A stretch of DNA of 64,000 nt from an uncultured Dorea sp. (lineage in GTDB: Bacteria > Bacillota > Clostridia > Lachnospirales > Lachnospiraceae), in the NCBI GenBank assembly GCA_910585725.1, contig CAJUFA010000010.1, positions 46,690-110,689 on the forward strand, given 5' to 3'. The position numbers were made by a program, and so were the translations under genes. Each line of letters opens with the position of its first letter. The first letter of the stretch is position 1. The notes under the pieces are model-generated. The model saw nothing but the letters and a program-made list of their open reading frames with translations, ran no database searches and was not told the DNA's origin. Of this stretch, positions 15,924-25,474 are shown piece after piece.

Positions 15924-17901
15924 CTCTATCTATGGAAAACTTGCGTTTACAAATCTTAAGAATAATCGAAAGACCTATGTCCCCTATATACTCACATCAA
16001 TCCTGACGGTGATGATGTATTATATTATGGATGCATTGTCGCGAAGTTCCAGCATCGTCGATCCAAGTCTTCAATCGGTTTTGTTGTGTGCAGTGGGGGT
16101 CATCATGATATTTGCCGTCATCTTTCTGTTCTATACGAACAGTTTCCTGATTAAGCGAAGGAAGAAGGAGATAGGCGTCTATAATATTCTTGGCATGGGG
16201 AAAAGGCATATCGCGCAGATGCTTGTAGTTGAAACCGTGGTTACGGCGGTAATCAGCATAGGCGCAGGACTGGTCTTTGGAATCATCTTCAGTAAATTCA
16301 TGTATTTGGCGCTGATTAAGCTTCTGCACTATGACGTACGGATGGAATTCGAGGTATCAGGGACGAGTATTCGATATACATTGATCCTGTTTGTGGCGAT
16401 ATTTCTGATGACGCTGGTCTTTAATCTGTTTCAGATTCAGGTTTCTAATCCGGTGGAACTGCTTCACGGAGGAAATCAGGGGGAAAAGGAGCCAAAGACA
16501 AAACGGATTATGACGGTCTTTGGAGTGATCATGCTGGCGGTCGGATATTATATTGCGCTAACGGTAGAGCAGCCGCTGGCGGCGATTCAGGCATTTTTCG
16601 TAGCGGTGGTCTGCGTAATTCTCGGCACCTATGCGCTGTTTACGTCCGGAAGCATCGCTATTCTTAAGGGGCTTCGGAAGAATAAGAAGTTCTATTATCA
16701 GGCAAAGAATTTCAGCGCGGTGTCCGGGATGATCTATCGGATGAAGCAGAATGCGGTGGGACTTGCCAATATTTGTATCTTAAGTACGATGGTGCTGGTT
16801 ATGATCTCTACAACCATTTCCCTCTATGTAGGAATGGAGGATGTGTTAAGGACGAGATATCCGAGAGAGTTCGAGGCGAAGACGAACGTCTCCTCGCCGG
16901 AGGCGGATCAGGCGATTGACAGGATCATTGAGGAAGAGATGGCGGACGCAGGAGTGGAACCGAAGTCTGTGCTTCGGTATCATGACGGGAGTATGACGGC
17001 TGTCAGGCAGGAAGACGGGTTTCAATTGCTGCAGTTTGGAAACTATGCAGAAGAGGATACGACGGAGATCATATTGATTCCGCTCGAGGATTATAATCGC
17101 ATGGAGGGCGAAGAGGGATCTCTTGCGCCGGACGAGGTCTATGCATATAGTACAGGCGAAGACTGGGGCGGAGATTCTGTCAAGATAGGAGATAAGACAT
17201 ACCGTGTGACAAAGGAACTTAAGAATCTTCAGATTGATCCGAAGAACGCGCAGAATATGATGTCCAGTTATTTTTTCATCTTCTCCGACGCAGGGCAGAT
17301 ACAGGAATTGCTGGAAAATGTCTATGAAGACAGCGGTATGCAGGAAGATTGGGTAGAACAGGTATCTACAATCAATTATCGGGTGGTTTTTGATCTGGAA
17401 GGAGACGAAGAGGATTGCCTGAATGTGATGCGGGCCATACAGTCCAGAGTTGAAGGTGAAGTCAACGCCGCTTTCTGCGAGAGCAGAGAGCTTAGCAGGG
17501 AAGAATTCTATTACTTATACGGCGGGCTGCTTTTTATCGGTATTTATCTTGGAGCTTTATTTCTGATGGCGACGGTGCTGATCATGTATTACAAGCAGAT
17601 TTCAGAAGGGTATGACGACAGAGAGCGGTATCAGATTATGCAGAAGGTGGGAATGAGTAAGCGCGAGGTCAAGGGAGCCATAAGAAGTCAGGTACTTCTG
17701 GTATTTTTTCTGCCTCTTGTAACGGCAGTCGTTCATATTACCGTGGCGTTTGACGTGATCACAAAGCTTCTGGCGGTACTGAACCTGACGAATGTTTCTT
17801 TATTCCTTTCATGTACGATCGCGACGGTAATCGTGTTCGCCGTATTCTATGGCATCGTATTCTCGCTGACGGCAAGGGAATATTATAAGATTGTGAATTG
17901 A
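15916..17901 (+). CDS. Bce-type ABC transporter permease (FtsX-like, ten helices)
   Basis: 661 residues, matching BceB length. Four helices in the first 290 residues, more near 230 and 285, a large extracytoplasmic domain from about 310 to 530 that is thought to bind the peptide, and a last FtsX block from 540 to the end. TTG at 15916 is the preferred start because AGGAGGTGA ends 5 bp before it; a GTG at 15907 lies inside that ribosome binding site. Overlaps the ATPase gene by 8 bp. Confidence 0.9.
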   Translation: MSSSIYGKLAFTNLKNNRKTYVPYILTSILTVMMYYIMDALSRSSSIVDPSLQSVLLCAVGVIMIFAVIFLFYTNSFLIKRRKKEIGVYNILGMGKRHIAQMLVVETVVTAVISIGAGLVFGIIFSKFMYLALIKLLHYDVRMEFEVSGTSIRYTLILFVAIFLMTLVFNLFQIQVSNPVELLHGGNQGEKEPKTKRIMTVFGVIMLAVGYYIALTVEQPLAAIQAFFVAVVCVILGTYALFTSGSIAILKGLRKNKKFYYQAKNFSAVSGMIYRMKQNAVGLANICILSTMVLVMISTTISLYVGMEDVLRTRYPREFEAKTNVSSPEADQAIDRIIEEEMADAGVEPKSVLRYHDGSMTAVRQEDGFQLLQFGNYAEEDTTEIILIPLEDYNRMEGEEGSLAPDEVYAYSTGEDWGGDSVKIGDKTYRVTKELKNLQIDPKNAQNMMSSYFFIFSDAGQIQELLENVYEDSGMQEDWVEQVSTINYRVVFDLEGDEEDCLNVMRAIQSRVEGEVNAAFCESRELSREEFYYLYGGLLFIGIYLGALFLMATVLIMYYKQISEGYDDRERYQIMQKVGMSKREVKGAIRSQVLLVFFLPLVTAVVHITVAFDVITKLLAVLNLTNVSLFLSCTIATVIVFAVFYGIVFSLTAREYYKIVN

Positions 17902-17913
17902 ACAAATTATATG

Positions 17914-17960
17914 ATGCGCAGAGATATGGAATAGACTTTATCTTCTGCGCATGATATAAT
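17914..17960 (+). promoter_or_regulatory. Cupin gene promoter flanked by a dyad
   Basis: TAGACT (17932-17937), 17 bp, TATAAT (17955-17960). Perfect inverted repeats ATGCGCAGA (17914-17922) and TCTGCGCAT (17944-17952) enclose the -35 box. The dyad could be a repressor site, or in RNA reading out of the permease gene a weak terminator without T-tract. Confidence 0.5.
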
Positions 17961-17982
17961 TCATACTGTAAGACAGCAGTAC

Positions 17983-18094
17983 AGCGAAATATAGGAAGCA
18001 AAATATAGGAAGCGAAATATAGGAAGCAAAATATAGGAAGCAGAATATAGAAAGCAGAATATAGAAAGCAGAATATAGAAAGCAGAATACAAAA
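17983..18094. repeat. Eight 14-bp tandem repeats
   Basis: Eight consecutive units of the pattern AGCARAATATAGRA (R = A or G). The first four end in GGA and alternate G/A at position 4; the last four end in GAA. They fill the expected 5' leader of the cupin gene, between its promoter and its GGAGG. Copy number could vary by slippage or recombination. Confidence 0.9.
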
Positions 18095-18110
18095 AGCGGA
18101 GGAGAAAACC

Positions 18111-18455
18111 ATGACAAAAGCGGGAGAAAGAGAAGTAATAAAAGCAGAACACGTAGGCGGAGGAGCCGGATTCATTATGAAGGAAGCGCTGCTTAGTGTG
18201 CAGGAGCTGGGGGATCATTGCAGAATGTTCAGCAAAGTAACTATTCCGCCCAATTGCGAGCTTGGTCATCATGAGCATCATGGCGAGACGGAGACCTATT
18301 ACATCCTGAGCGGGACAGGTATGTACGATGATAATGGTAAAGTCCTCCAGGCGGAAGCAGGAGACGTTTTCTTATGTAAAGACGGCGACGGTCACGGCAT
18401 GAAGAATACCGGAACAGAGGATCTGACTTTCATAGCTTTGATTTTGAAGAAGTAG
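18111..18455 (+). CDS. Small cupin-domain protein
   Basis: 114 residues, a single cupin_2 barrel. Metal-binding motif 1 is GHHEHHGETE (His54, His56 and Glu61 region), and motif 2 is around GDGHGMKNTG. No other domain. Such proteins bind a metal and a small ligand; the substrate is unknown. RBS GGAGGAG directly follows the tandem repeats. It stands alone between the Bce operon and the DUF5717 operon. Confidence 0.88.
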   Translation: MTKAGEREVIKAEHVGGGAGFIMKEALLSVQELGDHCRMFSKVTIPPNCELGHHEHHGETETYYILSGTGMYDDNGKVLQAEAGDVFLCKDGDGHGMKNTGTEDLTFIALILKK

Positions 18456-18501
18456 AAAATTCGCGCTGGAAGTAATTTTTTCAGTTTTTCTGCTTCTGGC
18501 A

Positions 18502-18531
18502 TTGCCATTCATAATCAAACAATGGTATAAT
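18502..18531 (+). promoter_or_regulatory. Promoter of the DUF5717 operon
   Basis: TTGCCA (18502-18507), 18-bp spacer, TATAAT (18526-18531). Transcription would begin near 18538, which rules out in-frame starts upstream of that point. Confidence 0.6.
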
Positions 18532-18594
18532 CAGAAGATGAATGCCAGGCAAGGTATGTCTGTGAATAAGCAACGAAAGAAGCAGGTGTCAGAC

Positions 18595-21500
18595 TTGAAA
18601 AATAAAATCCAGAAATTTTCCAAAGGAGATTTTCAGTTATCACAACCTGATGTCATATTTGATGAGACCAATCTGGTACTCATTATCGGAGAAGGGGAAG
18701 TATATCGGGGGAATTTTACAATTAAGGCAGAAGGCGGAAGGAAGGTACGAGGGCTGGTCTACTCGTCTTCTTTTCGTGTGCATTTCAGGAATTCAGGGTT
18801 TGACGGAAATCCGGCAAAAGTAGAATTCACATATGACGGGAAAGGACTCAGACCGGGGCATGTGGAAGACGGTATCTTCACGGTGGTGTGCAACGGAGGG
18901 GAATATGAGTTATCAGTTACCGCGATTATCGAGAAACCGTATGTTATGACTTCTTATGGTAAGGTGCAGAGTACGGATGATTTCCGTAAGCTGGCGATCA
19001 AGGATTTTTCGGAAGCAGGGAGGCTGTTCCGTTCCAGAGAGTTCTATGAGATTCTGAAGTATGAGAACGAGCGTATCTTTTATCTGTATGATAATATGAG
19101 GAAATGGTTCCTGGGAGATCAGGCTCTGGAAGAATTTCTGGTGGGGATCAAGCAGAAGGAGTGTCTCTTCCTGACGCTTCCCGGAGAAGGAATGCTCTTT
19201 GAAGATCTGGCAGAATCGACGAAGGGGACGCTTACGATCGTGAAGAATACATGGGGATTCATGCCGATTCATATAGAACCGGAAGGGAAGTTTTTAAAGG
19301 TTCAGCGTTCGGAGATCAGCACGGAGGATTTCATCGGGAATGCTTATGAGATCGAATATGTGGTACGGCCGGAGTTTCTTCATGGGGGACGTAACTTTGG
19401 CGCGCTCAGATTCATTACGCCCTACGAGACTCTGACGTATGAGATTGAAGTGCTGCAGAACCAGAAGGAATACAGCGAGAACCGCAGGATGCCGGAACTC
19501 CTGGTCGCACAGATCCTGAAGGAATATATCGGATATGTGGCGGGAAGGATCGAACTGGATAACTGGATGGAAAGCGCGGTTGAGAAGATGATATCCCTTC
19601 GGAAGCTGAATCCGCAGAGCGAGATGTATCAGTTGATGCAGGCGCACGTATATCTGGTGGGGAACAGAACGGAAGAGGCGAAATGGATCCTTGAGAATTA
19701 CAATTATAACCGGTTTGCGATCGGAAAGGATCCGATGACAAACTGTTATTATCTATATCTGACGGCGTTGGTGCGGGGGAAGAAGAACCATTCGGAACGT
19801 GTGTTGGACGAAGTCGGGAAGACTTATATGAGACATCAGGATTCCTGGCTGTTATTATCCATGCTTCTGGATCTGGATTCAAGATATAAGACGCCGTATA
19901 AAAGGATTGAATTACTGGAACAGCAGTATCAGTACGAGATGCACGGCGTGCTGTTTTACTTGGAGGCATACCAGTGTTACCAGGAGAGACCGACGCTTTT
20001 AAAAAAGTTAGGACGCTTCGAGATCCAGGTGCTGAATTTTGCGTCAAAATATCGTTTGATGACCAAAGAACTGGCTCTGTATGTGGCGAATTTTGCCAGT
20101 CAGCAGAAACAGTACAGCGATTCTATGTTCCGGATTCTGGACCGTATTTATAAAATATATGACGAACCTATGATATTAAATACGATCTGTACTTTGTTGA
20201 TTCGGGGAAATAAAGTACAGAAACGATATTTTGTATGGTATCAGCGTGCGGTGGAGGCAGAGCTTAAGATTGCGCAGCTCTATGAATATTATATGATGAC
20301 GGTGGATGAAGAAAGTGTAAAGGGACCGCTTCCAAAAGTGATCCTGCTTTATTTCATGCATGGAAATTCGCTTAATTATAAGAAGGCGGCGTTATTATAT
20401 GCGAATCTGGCAATCTATGAGGAGCAGGCGGGAGATCTCTATCTGAATTACCGCGAACAGATGGTAGCGTTTACATGGGATCAATTGATGAAGAGGCATA
20501 TCACGGAATCATTACGTGTTTTGTACAAGCGTTTCTGTAAACCGGAGGAGATGTCGGCGGATCGTATGGAGGCCATGCGTGATATCTGCTATTCTTATAT
20601 GGTCTCAACCAAGGCCGTGAATATGAAGTGTGTTCTGGTGATCGAGAAAGACGGGGAGATCCGGCAGAGGGTTCCTTATGACGGAGAAGAAGGGACAGTA
20701 ATACGGTTATATGATAAAGAGTCCAGAGTCGTATGGGAATCTGTAGAGGGAAGACATTATACAGATTCTATAGTGTACGAGACCCGGCGTCTTTTCTATG
20801 AGCCGCGTTTTGTGGAACTATGCCGTAAGTATGCCGCGACAACCGGCGTATGGGAGCAGGAGAATGAAAAAGAAAAGCCGACGTTCGATGGGGTGAAAGA
20901 AAAAGGGATTAACGCATTCGACGAGAAGGATGTATTTCGGCTGTGCAGCAGGAAGATTCGGGACGATAACTACGAGGAAGATGAATTCCTTAGTTATCTG
21001 AGTTTCGAACTGTTCAAGAGGCAGCAATTTGACAAGGTAACCCTGATGTATCTTGCAAATTATTATTGCGGTCCTACAAAGAATATGAAGATGCTTTGGA
21101 AGGTTTTGAAGGAAAATGAGATTCCTGCCTACAAGATCAGCGAACGCATTATTACACAGATGCTGTTCTCGGAGAATCTGCTCCAGGAAGAGTGTATTTT
21201 TGAGGACTACTATCGGTCGGATAATGTCTATTTCCGTCTGAAACAGGCATATCTTGCGTACGTTTCCAGAGAATACGTGGTATGCGCAAGGGATCTGGAA
21301 TCAGTTGTATTTGATATTGTTGCGAGCGAATGTGACGAGAAGGAAGACCTGCCGGATATCTGTAAGATCGCGCTTCTTAAATATTATTCGGATCATGATT
21401 ATACGGCGGCGCTTGAGGTGGTGCTTCATCAGGTATTAAGAGAGATGTGCGAGAAGCAGATTGTGTTCCCCTACTATCTGAAATATAAGGAAGAGTGGTT

Positions 21501-21891
21501 AAGGGAACTGCAGCTCTATGATAAAGTCATGGTTTCGTACCAGGCAAGACCGGGAAGCAGAGTGACGCTGTATTATAAGATGAAACACGGAATTCGCGAT
21601 GAATTGGGGTATCAGAACGAGGTTATGATGCCTGTATATGAGAATCTATATGTAAGACAGTTTGTGCTGTATAATGATGAGTCTATCAATTATTATTTCA
21701 TTGAGACCAGGGGAAAAGAGGATATTATAACGGAGAAAGAGATCCTGAAGAACGAAAGAGAAGTGACGGAGTCGGGCAAATACGGACGCCTGAACCGTAT
21801 GGCGGATATGGCGACTATTTCACGTAAGAAAGCGATGATGGAATATAAAGAAGAGGAGATTATGGCGAAAAGACTTTTTAAGGTCTATTAG
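18595..21891 (+). CDS. DUF5717-like large helical-repeat protein
   Basis: About 1098 residues, predicted soluble. The N-terminal 350 residues are mostly beta strands arranged like Ig or Hsp-type domains (EGEVYRGNFTIKAEGG and similar). From about 330 onward there are many TPR-like helix pairs. It resembles the Lachnospiraceae family DUF5717 from memory; no enzymatic motif is seen. Start: the promoter excludes TTG 18502; TTG 18595 follows AGGTG at good distance and fits the first conserved block (KNKIQKFSKGDF), but ATG 18556 and GTG 18562 remain possible. Forms an operon with the next two genes (20-bp gap, then an overlap). Confidence 0.65.
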   Translation: MKNKIQKFSKGDFQLSQPDVIFDETNLVLIIGEGEVYRGNFTIKAEGGRKVRGLVYSSSFRVHFRNSGFDGNPAKVEFTYDGKGLRPGHVEDGIFTVVCNGGEYELSVTAIIEKPYVMTSYGKVQSTDDFRKLAIKDFSEAGRLFRSREFYEILKYENERIFYLYDNMRKWFLGDQALEEFLVGIKQKECLFLTLPGEGMLFEDLAESTKGTLTIVKNTWGFMPIHIEPEGKFLKVQRSEISTEDFIGNAYEIEYVVRPEFLHGGRNFGALRFITPYETLTYEIEVLQNQKEYSENRRMPELLVAQILKEYIGYVAGRIELDNWMESAVEKMISLRKLNPQSEMYQLMQAHVYLVGNRTEEAKWILENYNYNRFAIGKDPMTNCYYLYLTALVRGKKNHSERVLDEVGKTYMRHQDSWLLLSMLLDLDSRYKTPYKRIELLEQQYQYEMHGVLFYLEAYQCYQERPTLLKKLGRFEIQVLNFASKYRLMTKELALYVANFASQQKQYSDSMFRILDRIYKIYDEPMILNTICTLLIRGNKVQKRYFVWYQRAVEAELKIAQLYEYYMMTVDEESVKGPLPKVILLYFMHGNSLNYKKAALLYANLAIYEEQAGDLYLNYREQMVAFTWDQLMKRHITESLRVLYKRFCKPEEMSADRMEAMRDICYSYMVSTKAVNMKCVLVIEKDGEIRQRVPYDGEEGTVIRLYDKESRVVWESVEGRHYTDSIVYETRRLFYEPRFVELCRKYAATTGVWEQENEKEKPTFDGVKEKGINAFDEKDVFRLCSRKIRDDNYEEDEFLSYLSFELFKRQQFDKVTLMYLANYYCGPTKNMKMLWKVLKENEIPAYKISERIITQMLFSENLLQEECIFEDYYRSDNVYFRLKQAYLAYVSREYVVCARDLESVVFDIVASECDEKEDLPDICKIALLKYYSDHDYTAALEVVLHQVLREMCEKQIVFPYYLKYKEEWLRELQLYDKVMVSYQARPGSRVTLYYKMKHGIRDELGYQNEVMMPVYENLYVRQFVLYNDESINYYFIETRGKEDIITEKEILKNEREVTESGKYGRLNRMADMATISRKKAMMEYKEEEIMAKRLFKVY

Positions 21892-21911
21892 TATGAGAGG
21901 AGGGGAGGATA

Positions 21912-23195
21912 ATGAAGAAAGACGTAATTCTGGGTTATGATCTGAATGAGAAGTATTGTCAGATCAGTTTCTACGACGAGACGAAGGAAGAACCAGAGAC
22001 GATGGAGACAGAGACAGATAATTATCAGATTCCCCTGATGCTGGGTTATTATAAAGAAAAATGGGTTTACGGAAAAGAGGCAAAGAGGCTGGCCGCTCTT
22101 CAGGAAGGTATCACTGTGACGGATATTTTTGAAAAGGCTGTCCGGCAGGAGAAGGTAAAAGTCGGCGCAAGAAAACGTGACGGGGTCTGGCTGCTGGCCA
22201 AATTTATTAAATTGACGCTTGAGGAGTTTGAGGAGATAAGCTTTATTACGTTTTCCGTACCTTATACGAATATTGATATGTCTAAGATGTTAAAAGGGAT
22301 TGGCCATTATCTTGGAATACCGAAGGAGCGGGTCTGTGTCCAGGACTATAAAGAAAGCTTCTGTCAGTATATGTTCTATCAACCAAAGGAATTGTGGCAA
22401 TATGAATCCGCGCTGTTTTATTGCGACGCCCAGGAGATCCGGGCTTATATGCTGAGAAGACTGAATACGATCGGCGTGAAGGAGCGGGAATTATTCGTGA
22501 CGGTGGAAGAGGTTGCAAACGCGCAGATGAGAGAATTGGCGGCGATCTATCCGATCTTGAATAAGGATCAGGAGCAGGATGCGGACGACAGGTTCAAGAC
22601 TTTTATACAGAGTGTCTTCGAGAAAAAGGTGGTTTCTTCGGTGTATCTGACCGGAGAAGGATTTGAAAATAACTGGTATCCCAATTCATTAAAAGTGCTG
22701 TGTAACGGAAGACGGGCGTTTATCGGCAATAACCTGTACAGCAAAGGCGCGTGCTATACTTCTATAGGAAAATGTAAGGAATATCATGACAGCCCTGTTT
22801 ATCTGGACGAAACGAAGATGACGGAGCAGATCTGTCTGCGTATGCGGGTCAACGGACAGGAAGGTTGGTATCCGATCGTATCATGGGGAACCCATTGGTA
22901 TGAGGCGGACGGACAGTGGGAAGTTATCCTTGAGGATACTTCGGATATAGAGGTTCATGTAGAGACGCTGGCGGGAGAGGAACTCCAGGTGGAGAAGGTG
23001 TCTCTTGAAGGGCTTCCGGACAGGAGAGACTATTCCCTGCGGGTACAGATTGAAGTTCTGTTCGTGGATGAGAAAACCTGCAGGCTTTCGTTCAGGGACG
23101 TGGGATTCGGTGAGTTCTTCCCGGCGACAGGATTTCATGTGGAGAAGATAATTCATTTAGGAGGAAGCAATGGGCAGTTTAATTCTATGTCATAG
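21912..23195 (+). CDS. DUF5716-like protein, possibly actin/Hsp70-fold
   Basis: 427 residues. The N-terminus (ILGYDLNEKYCQISFYDE) reads like the first phosphate-binding strand pair of actin/Hsp70-fold ATPases, and SVYLTGEGF near residue 250 resembles their adenosine-binding motif (hydrophobic strand then GxG). The last 100 residues are beta-rich and look like an Hsp70-type substrate domain. Recognised from memory as DUF5716. RBS GGAGGGGAGG. It lies between the DUF5717 protein and a TPR protein, so the three may form one complex. The fold assignment is an inference. Confidence 0.65.
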   Translation: MKKDVILGYDLNEKYCQISFYDETKEEPETMETETDNYQIPLMLGYYKEKWVYGKEAKRLAALQEGITVTDIFEKAVRQEKVKVGARKRDGVWLLAKFIKLTLEEFEEISFITFSVPYTNIDMSKMLKGIGHYLGIPKERVCVQDYKESFCQYMFYQPKELWQYESALFYCDAQEIRAYMLRRLNTIGVKERELFVTVEEVANAQMRELAAIYPILNKDQEQDADDRFKTFIQSVFEKKVVSSVYLTGEGFENNWYPNSLKVLCNGRRAFIGNNLYSKGACYTSIGKCKEYHDSPVYLDETKMTEQICLRMRVNGQEGWYPIVSWGTHWYEADGQWEVILEDTSDIEVHVETLAGEELQVEKVSLEGLPDRRDYSLRVQIEVLFVDEKTCRLSFRDVGFGEFFPATGFHVEKIIHLGGSNGQFNSMS

Positions 23196-23952
23196 AAAAA
23201 GAGCAAGACAGCCTTATGTGATAGCCAGAATCCATATGCGAGTCTATACGATAGAAGAATTGTGTTATTATATATGCAATAATCTCTATCTGATTGATTA
23301 CACTCTGGTGAACAGGCAGTTATGCAACTGGATCGACAAAGAGTTGGAATTGTCGGAACTTGCGGAGCAGCTCAGGGAAGAACTGCGGCAGAATTGTACG
23401 ATGGAACAGTTTGTACTGACGATATTGAGAGAATCCACAATCTACGCTTCGGGTGATATCAATAAGATACAGGGGATCCTGGAGCACCTGCAGAATCTGC
23501 GGGATGTGGAGCGCATGAAGTACAAGGCGGACAGTCTGCAGAGAAGCGGGGAATATGAGACGGCGATATTGGTCTATCAGTCTATTATTAACAGTGAGTG
23601 GGACAATTCGGTGAGTAAGTTGTTCTATGGAAGAGTCTACGCGAGCCTGGGGGCGGCGTACGGACAGCGATTTCTCTATGAAGAGGCGGCAAGGGTATAT
23701 CTGGAGGCGTATCGTATCTGCGGAGATATGGAACTTCTGAGGACGTATCTGTATTGCTGTTACCGCGCGCTGCCGGAGGATCAGTATGTAAAGATGCTGT
23801 CGGGTAATTCGACGTTCCTGAATATGGATTCGGCCATGAAGGAGGATATCCGGGAGATTCAGAGGGGCATTGACGTGGACATACCGGAGGAGCAGTTTGA
23901 ACAATGGAAGAAGGAATACCGTAAGATCAATAAGAGCCGTATTGCGGGGTAA
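23170..23952 (+). CDS. TPR-like helical protein of the DUF5716/DUF5717 operon
   Basis: 260 residues, soluble and helical. TPR-like pairs at about residues 120-215 (SGEYETAILVYQSIINSEW and FLYEEAARVYLEAYRICG). The first 110 residues form a separate helical domain (VYTIEELCYYICNNLYLID). The ATG at 23170 is supported by GGAGGAAG and overlaps the upstream gene by 26 bp, so the two are coupled. No known family assigned; a scaffold role is inferred. Confidence 0.7.
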   Translation: MGSLILCHRKRARQPYVIARIHMRVYTIEELCYYICNNLYLIDYTLVNRQLCNWIDKELELSELAEQLREELRQNCTMEQFVLTILRESTIYASGDINKIQGILEHLQNLRDVERMKYKADSLQRSGEYETAILVYQSIINSEWDNSVSKLFYGRVYASLGAAYGQRFLYEEAARVYLEAYRICGDMELLRTYLYCCYRALPEDQYVKMLSGNSTFLNMDSAMKEDIREIQRGIDVDIPEEQFEQWKKEYRKINKSRIAG

Positions 23953-23964
23953 GATGAACGCCGG

Positions 23965-23990
23965 AATACCAGGATCAGACGTCTGGTATT
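23965..23990 (+). terminator. Possible weak terminator
   Basis: AATACCAG (23965-23972) pairs with CTGGTATT (23983-23990), followed by only TTGC. Could end or attenuate the DUF5717 operon before purB. Confidence 0.35.
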
Positions 23991-24029
23991 TGCAGAAGTC
24001 AATGAAAGAAGAAAAGGAGAGGAAGATAT

Positions 24030-25463
24030 ATGAGTTACGATAAGTATAACAGTCCGCTTTCGGAGCGGTACGCGAGCAAGGAGATGCAGTATGTATTTTC
24101 ACCGGATAAGAAATTCAAGACCTGGAGAAAGTTATGGATTGCCCTCGCGGAGACAGAGAAAGAGTTAGGGCTTGGGATTACGGACGAGCAGATCGAAGAA
24201 TTAAAAGCACATGCAGAGGATATTAACTACGAAACGGCGAAAGAGAGAGAGAAGATCGTACGCCATGACGTGATGTCCCATGTGTACGCGTATGGGGAGC
24301 AGTGTCCCAAGGCCAAGGGAATTATCCATCTAGGAGCAACTTCCTGCTATGTGGGAGATAATACGGATATGATCATCATGTCCGAGGCTCTTGAGATTGT
24401 AAGAAAGAAACTGGTGAATGTAATCTCTGAGCTTGCGAAATTTGCCGATGAATATAAGGAACTTCCGACTCTTGCCTTTACGCACTTTCAACCGGCGCAG
24501 CCGACGACCGTGGGGAAGAGGGCGACTCTCTGGATGCAGGAATTCGCTATGGATCTGGAGGATCTGGAGTATGTGAAGGGAACTCTTAAACTTCTTGGCT
24601 CGAAGGGGACGACAGGAACCCAGGCAAGTTTCCTGGAACTTTTTGAAGGAGATCAGGAGACGATTGATAAGATTGATCCGATGATCGCCAGGAAGATGGG
24701 ATTTGAGACTTGCTATCCGGTATCCGGACAGACATATTCACGGAAAGTGGACGCCAGGGTCTTGAATGTATTGGCGGGAATTGCGGCAAGCGCCCATAAG
24801 TTCTCCAACGACATCCGTCTGCTCCAGCATCTGAAGGAGGTAGAGGAGCCGTTTGAGAAGACCCAGATCGGTTCTTCCGCTATGGCGTATAAGAGAAATC
24901 CTATGAGAAGCGAGAGAATCGCGTCTCTTTCCAGATATGTAATGATCGACGCGCTGAATCCGGCGGTGACTTCAGCGACACAGTGGTTTGAGCGTACGCT
25001 TGATGATTCGGCGAACAAACGTTTAAGCGTGCCGGAGGGATTTCTTGCGGTTGACGGGATTCTGGATCTGTGCCTGAATGTTGTGGACGGACTTGTAGTG
25101 TATCCGAAGGTGATTGAGAAGCGATTGATGTCAGAGCTTCCGTTCATGGCGACGGAGAATATCATGATGGATGCGGTAAAGGCCGGCGGAGACCGTCAGG
25201 AGCTTCATGAGAGGATTCGTGAGTTGTCTATGGAAGCGGGAAGGAATGTAAAGGAGAAAGGATTGGATAATAATCTCCTTGAGCTTATCGCCGCCGACCC
25301 GGCGTTCAATCTGACGCTGGACGAGCTAAAACAAACTATGGATCCGGCAAAATATACAGGACGCGCGTCCATCCAGGTGGAGGCATATCTTAGAGATGTG
25401 ATCCGTCCCCTTCTTGAAAAGAATGAAGACGTACTTGGGATGAAAGCGGAGATTCATGTGTAA
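24030..25463 (+). CDS. purB: Adenylosuccinate lyase
   Basis: 477 residues, full length. Splits SAICAR to AICAR and adenylosuccinate to AMP, releasing fumarate each time. The family signature GSSAMAYKRNPMRSE lies at about 290-304 with the catalytic Ser in this loop; the His region THFQPAQPTT is at about 150. RBS AAAGGAGAGG. It stands alone here, apart from other purine genes, and ends at a strong bidirectional terminator. Confidence 0.97.
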   Translation: MSYDKYNSPLSERYASKEMQYVFSPDKKFKTWRKLWIALAETEKELGLGITDEQIEELKAHAEDINYETAKEREKIVRHDVMSHVYAYGEQCPKAKGIIHLGATSCYVGDNTDMIIMSEALEIVRKKLVNVISELAKFADEYKELPTLAFTHFQPAQPTTVGKRATLWMQEFAMDLEDLEYVKGTLKLLGSKGTTGTQASFLELFEGDQETIDKIDPMIARKMGFETCYPVSGQTYSRKVDARVLNVLAGIAASAHKFSNDIRLLQHLKEVEEPFEKTQIGSSAMAYKRNPMRSERIASLSRYVMIDALNPAVTSATQWFERTLDDSANKRLSVPEGFLAVDGILDLCLNVVDGLVVYPKVIEKRLMSELPFMATENIMMDAVKAGGDRQELHERIRELSMEAGRNVKEKGLDNNLLELIAADPAFNLTLDELKQTMDPAKYTGRASIQVEAYLRDVIRPLLEKNEDVLGMKAEIHV

Positions 25464-25474
25464 TAAAAGGCAAA

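Noticed and set aside
17759..18175. Minus-strand frame with a repeating Leu/Ile/Phe/Tyr sequence
   Set aside because: It is the reverse reading of the 14-bp tandem array and the end of the Bce permease gene; the repetition of the peptide comes from the DNA repeat.
19415..20047. Long minus-strand frame (210 codons) inside the DUF5717-like gene
   Set aside because: It is Ser/Pro/Arg-rich, lacks a ribosome binding site and lies antisense to a gene with good coding character.
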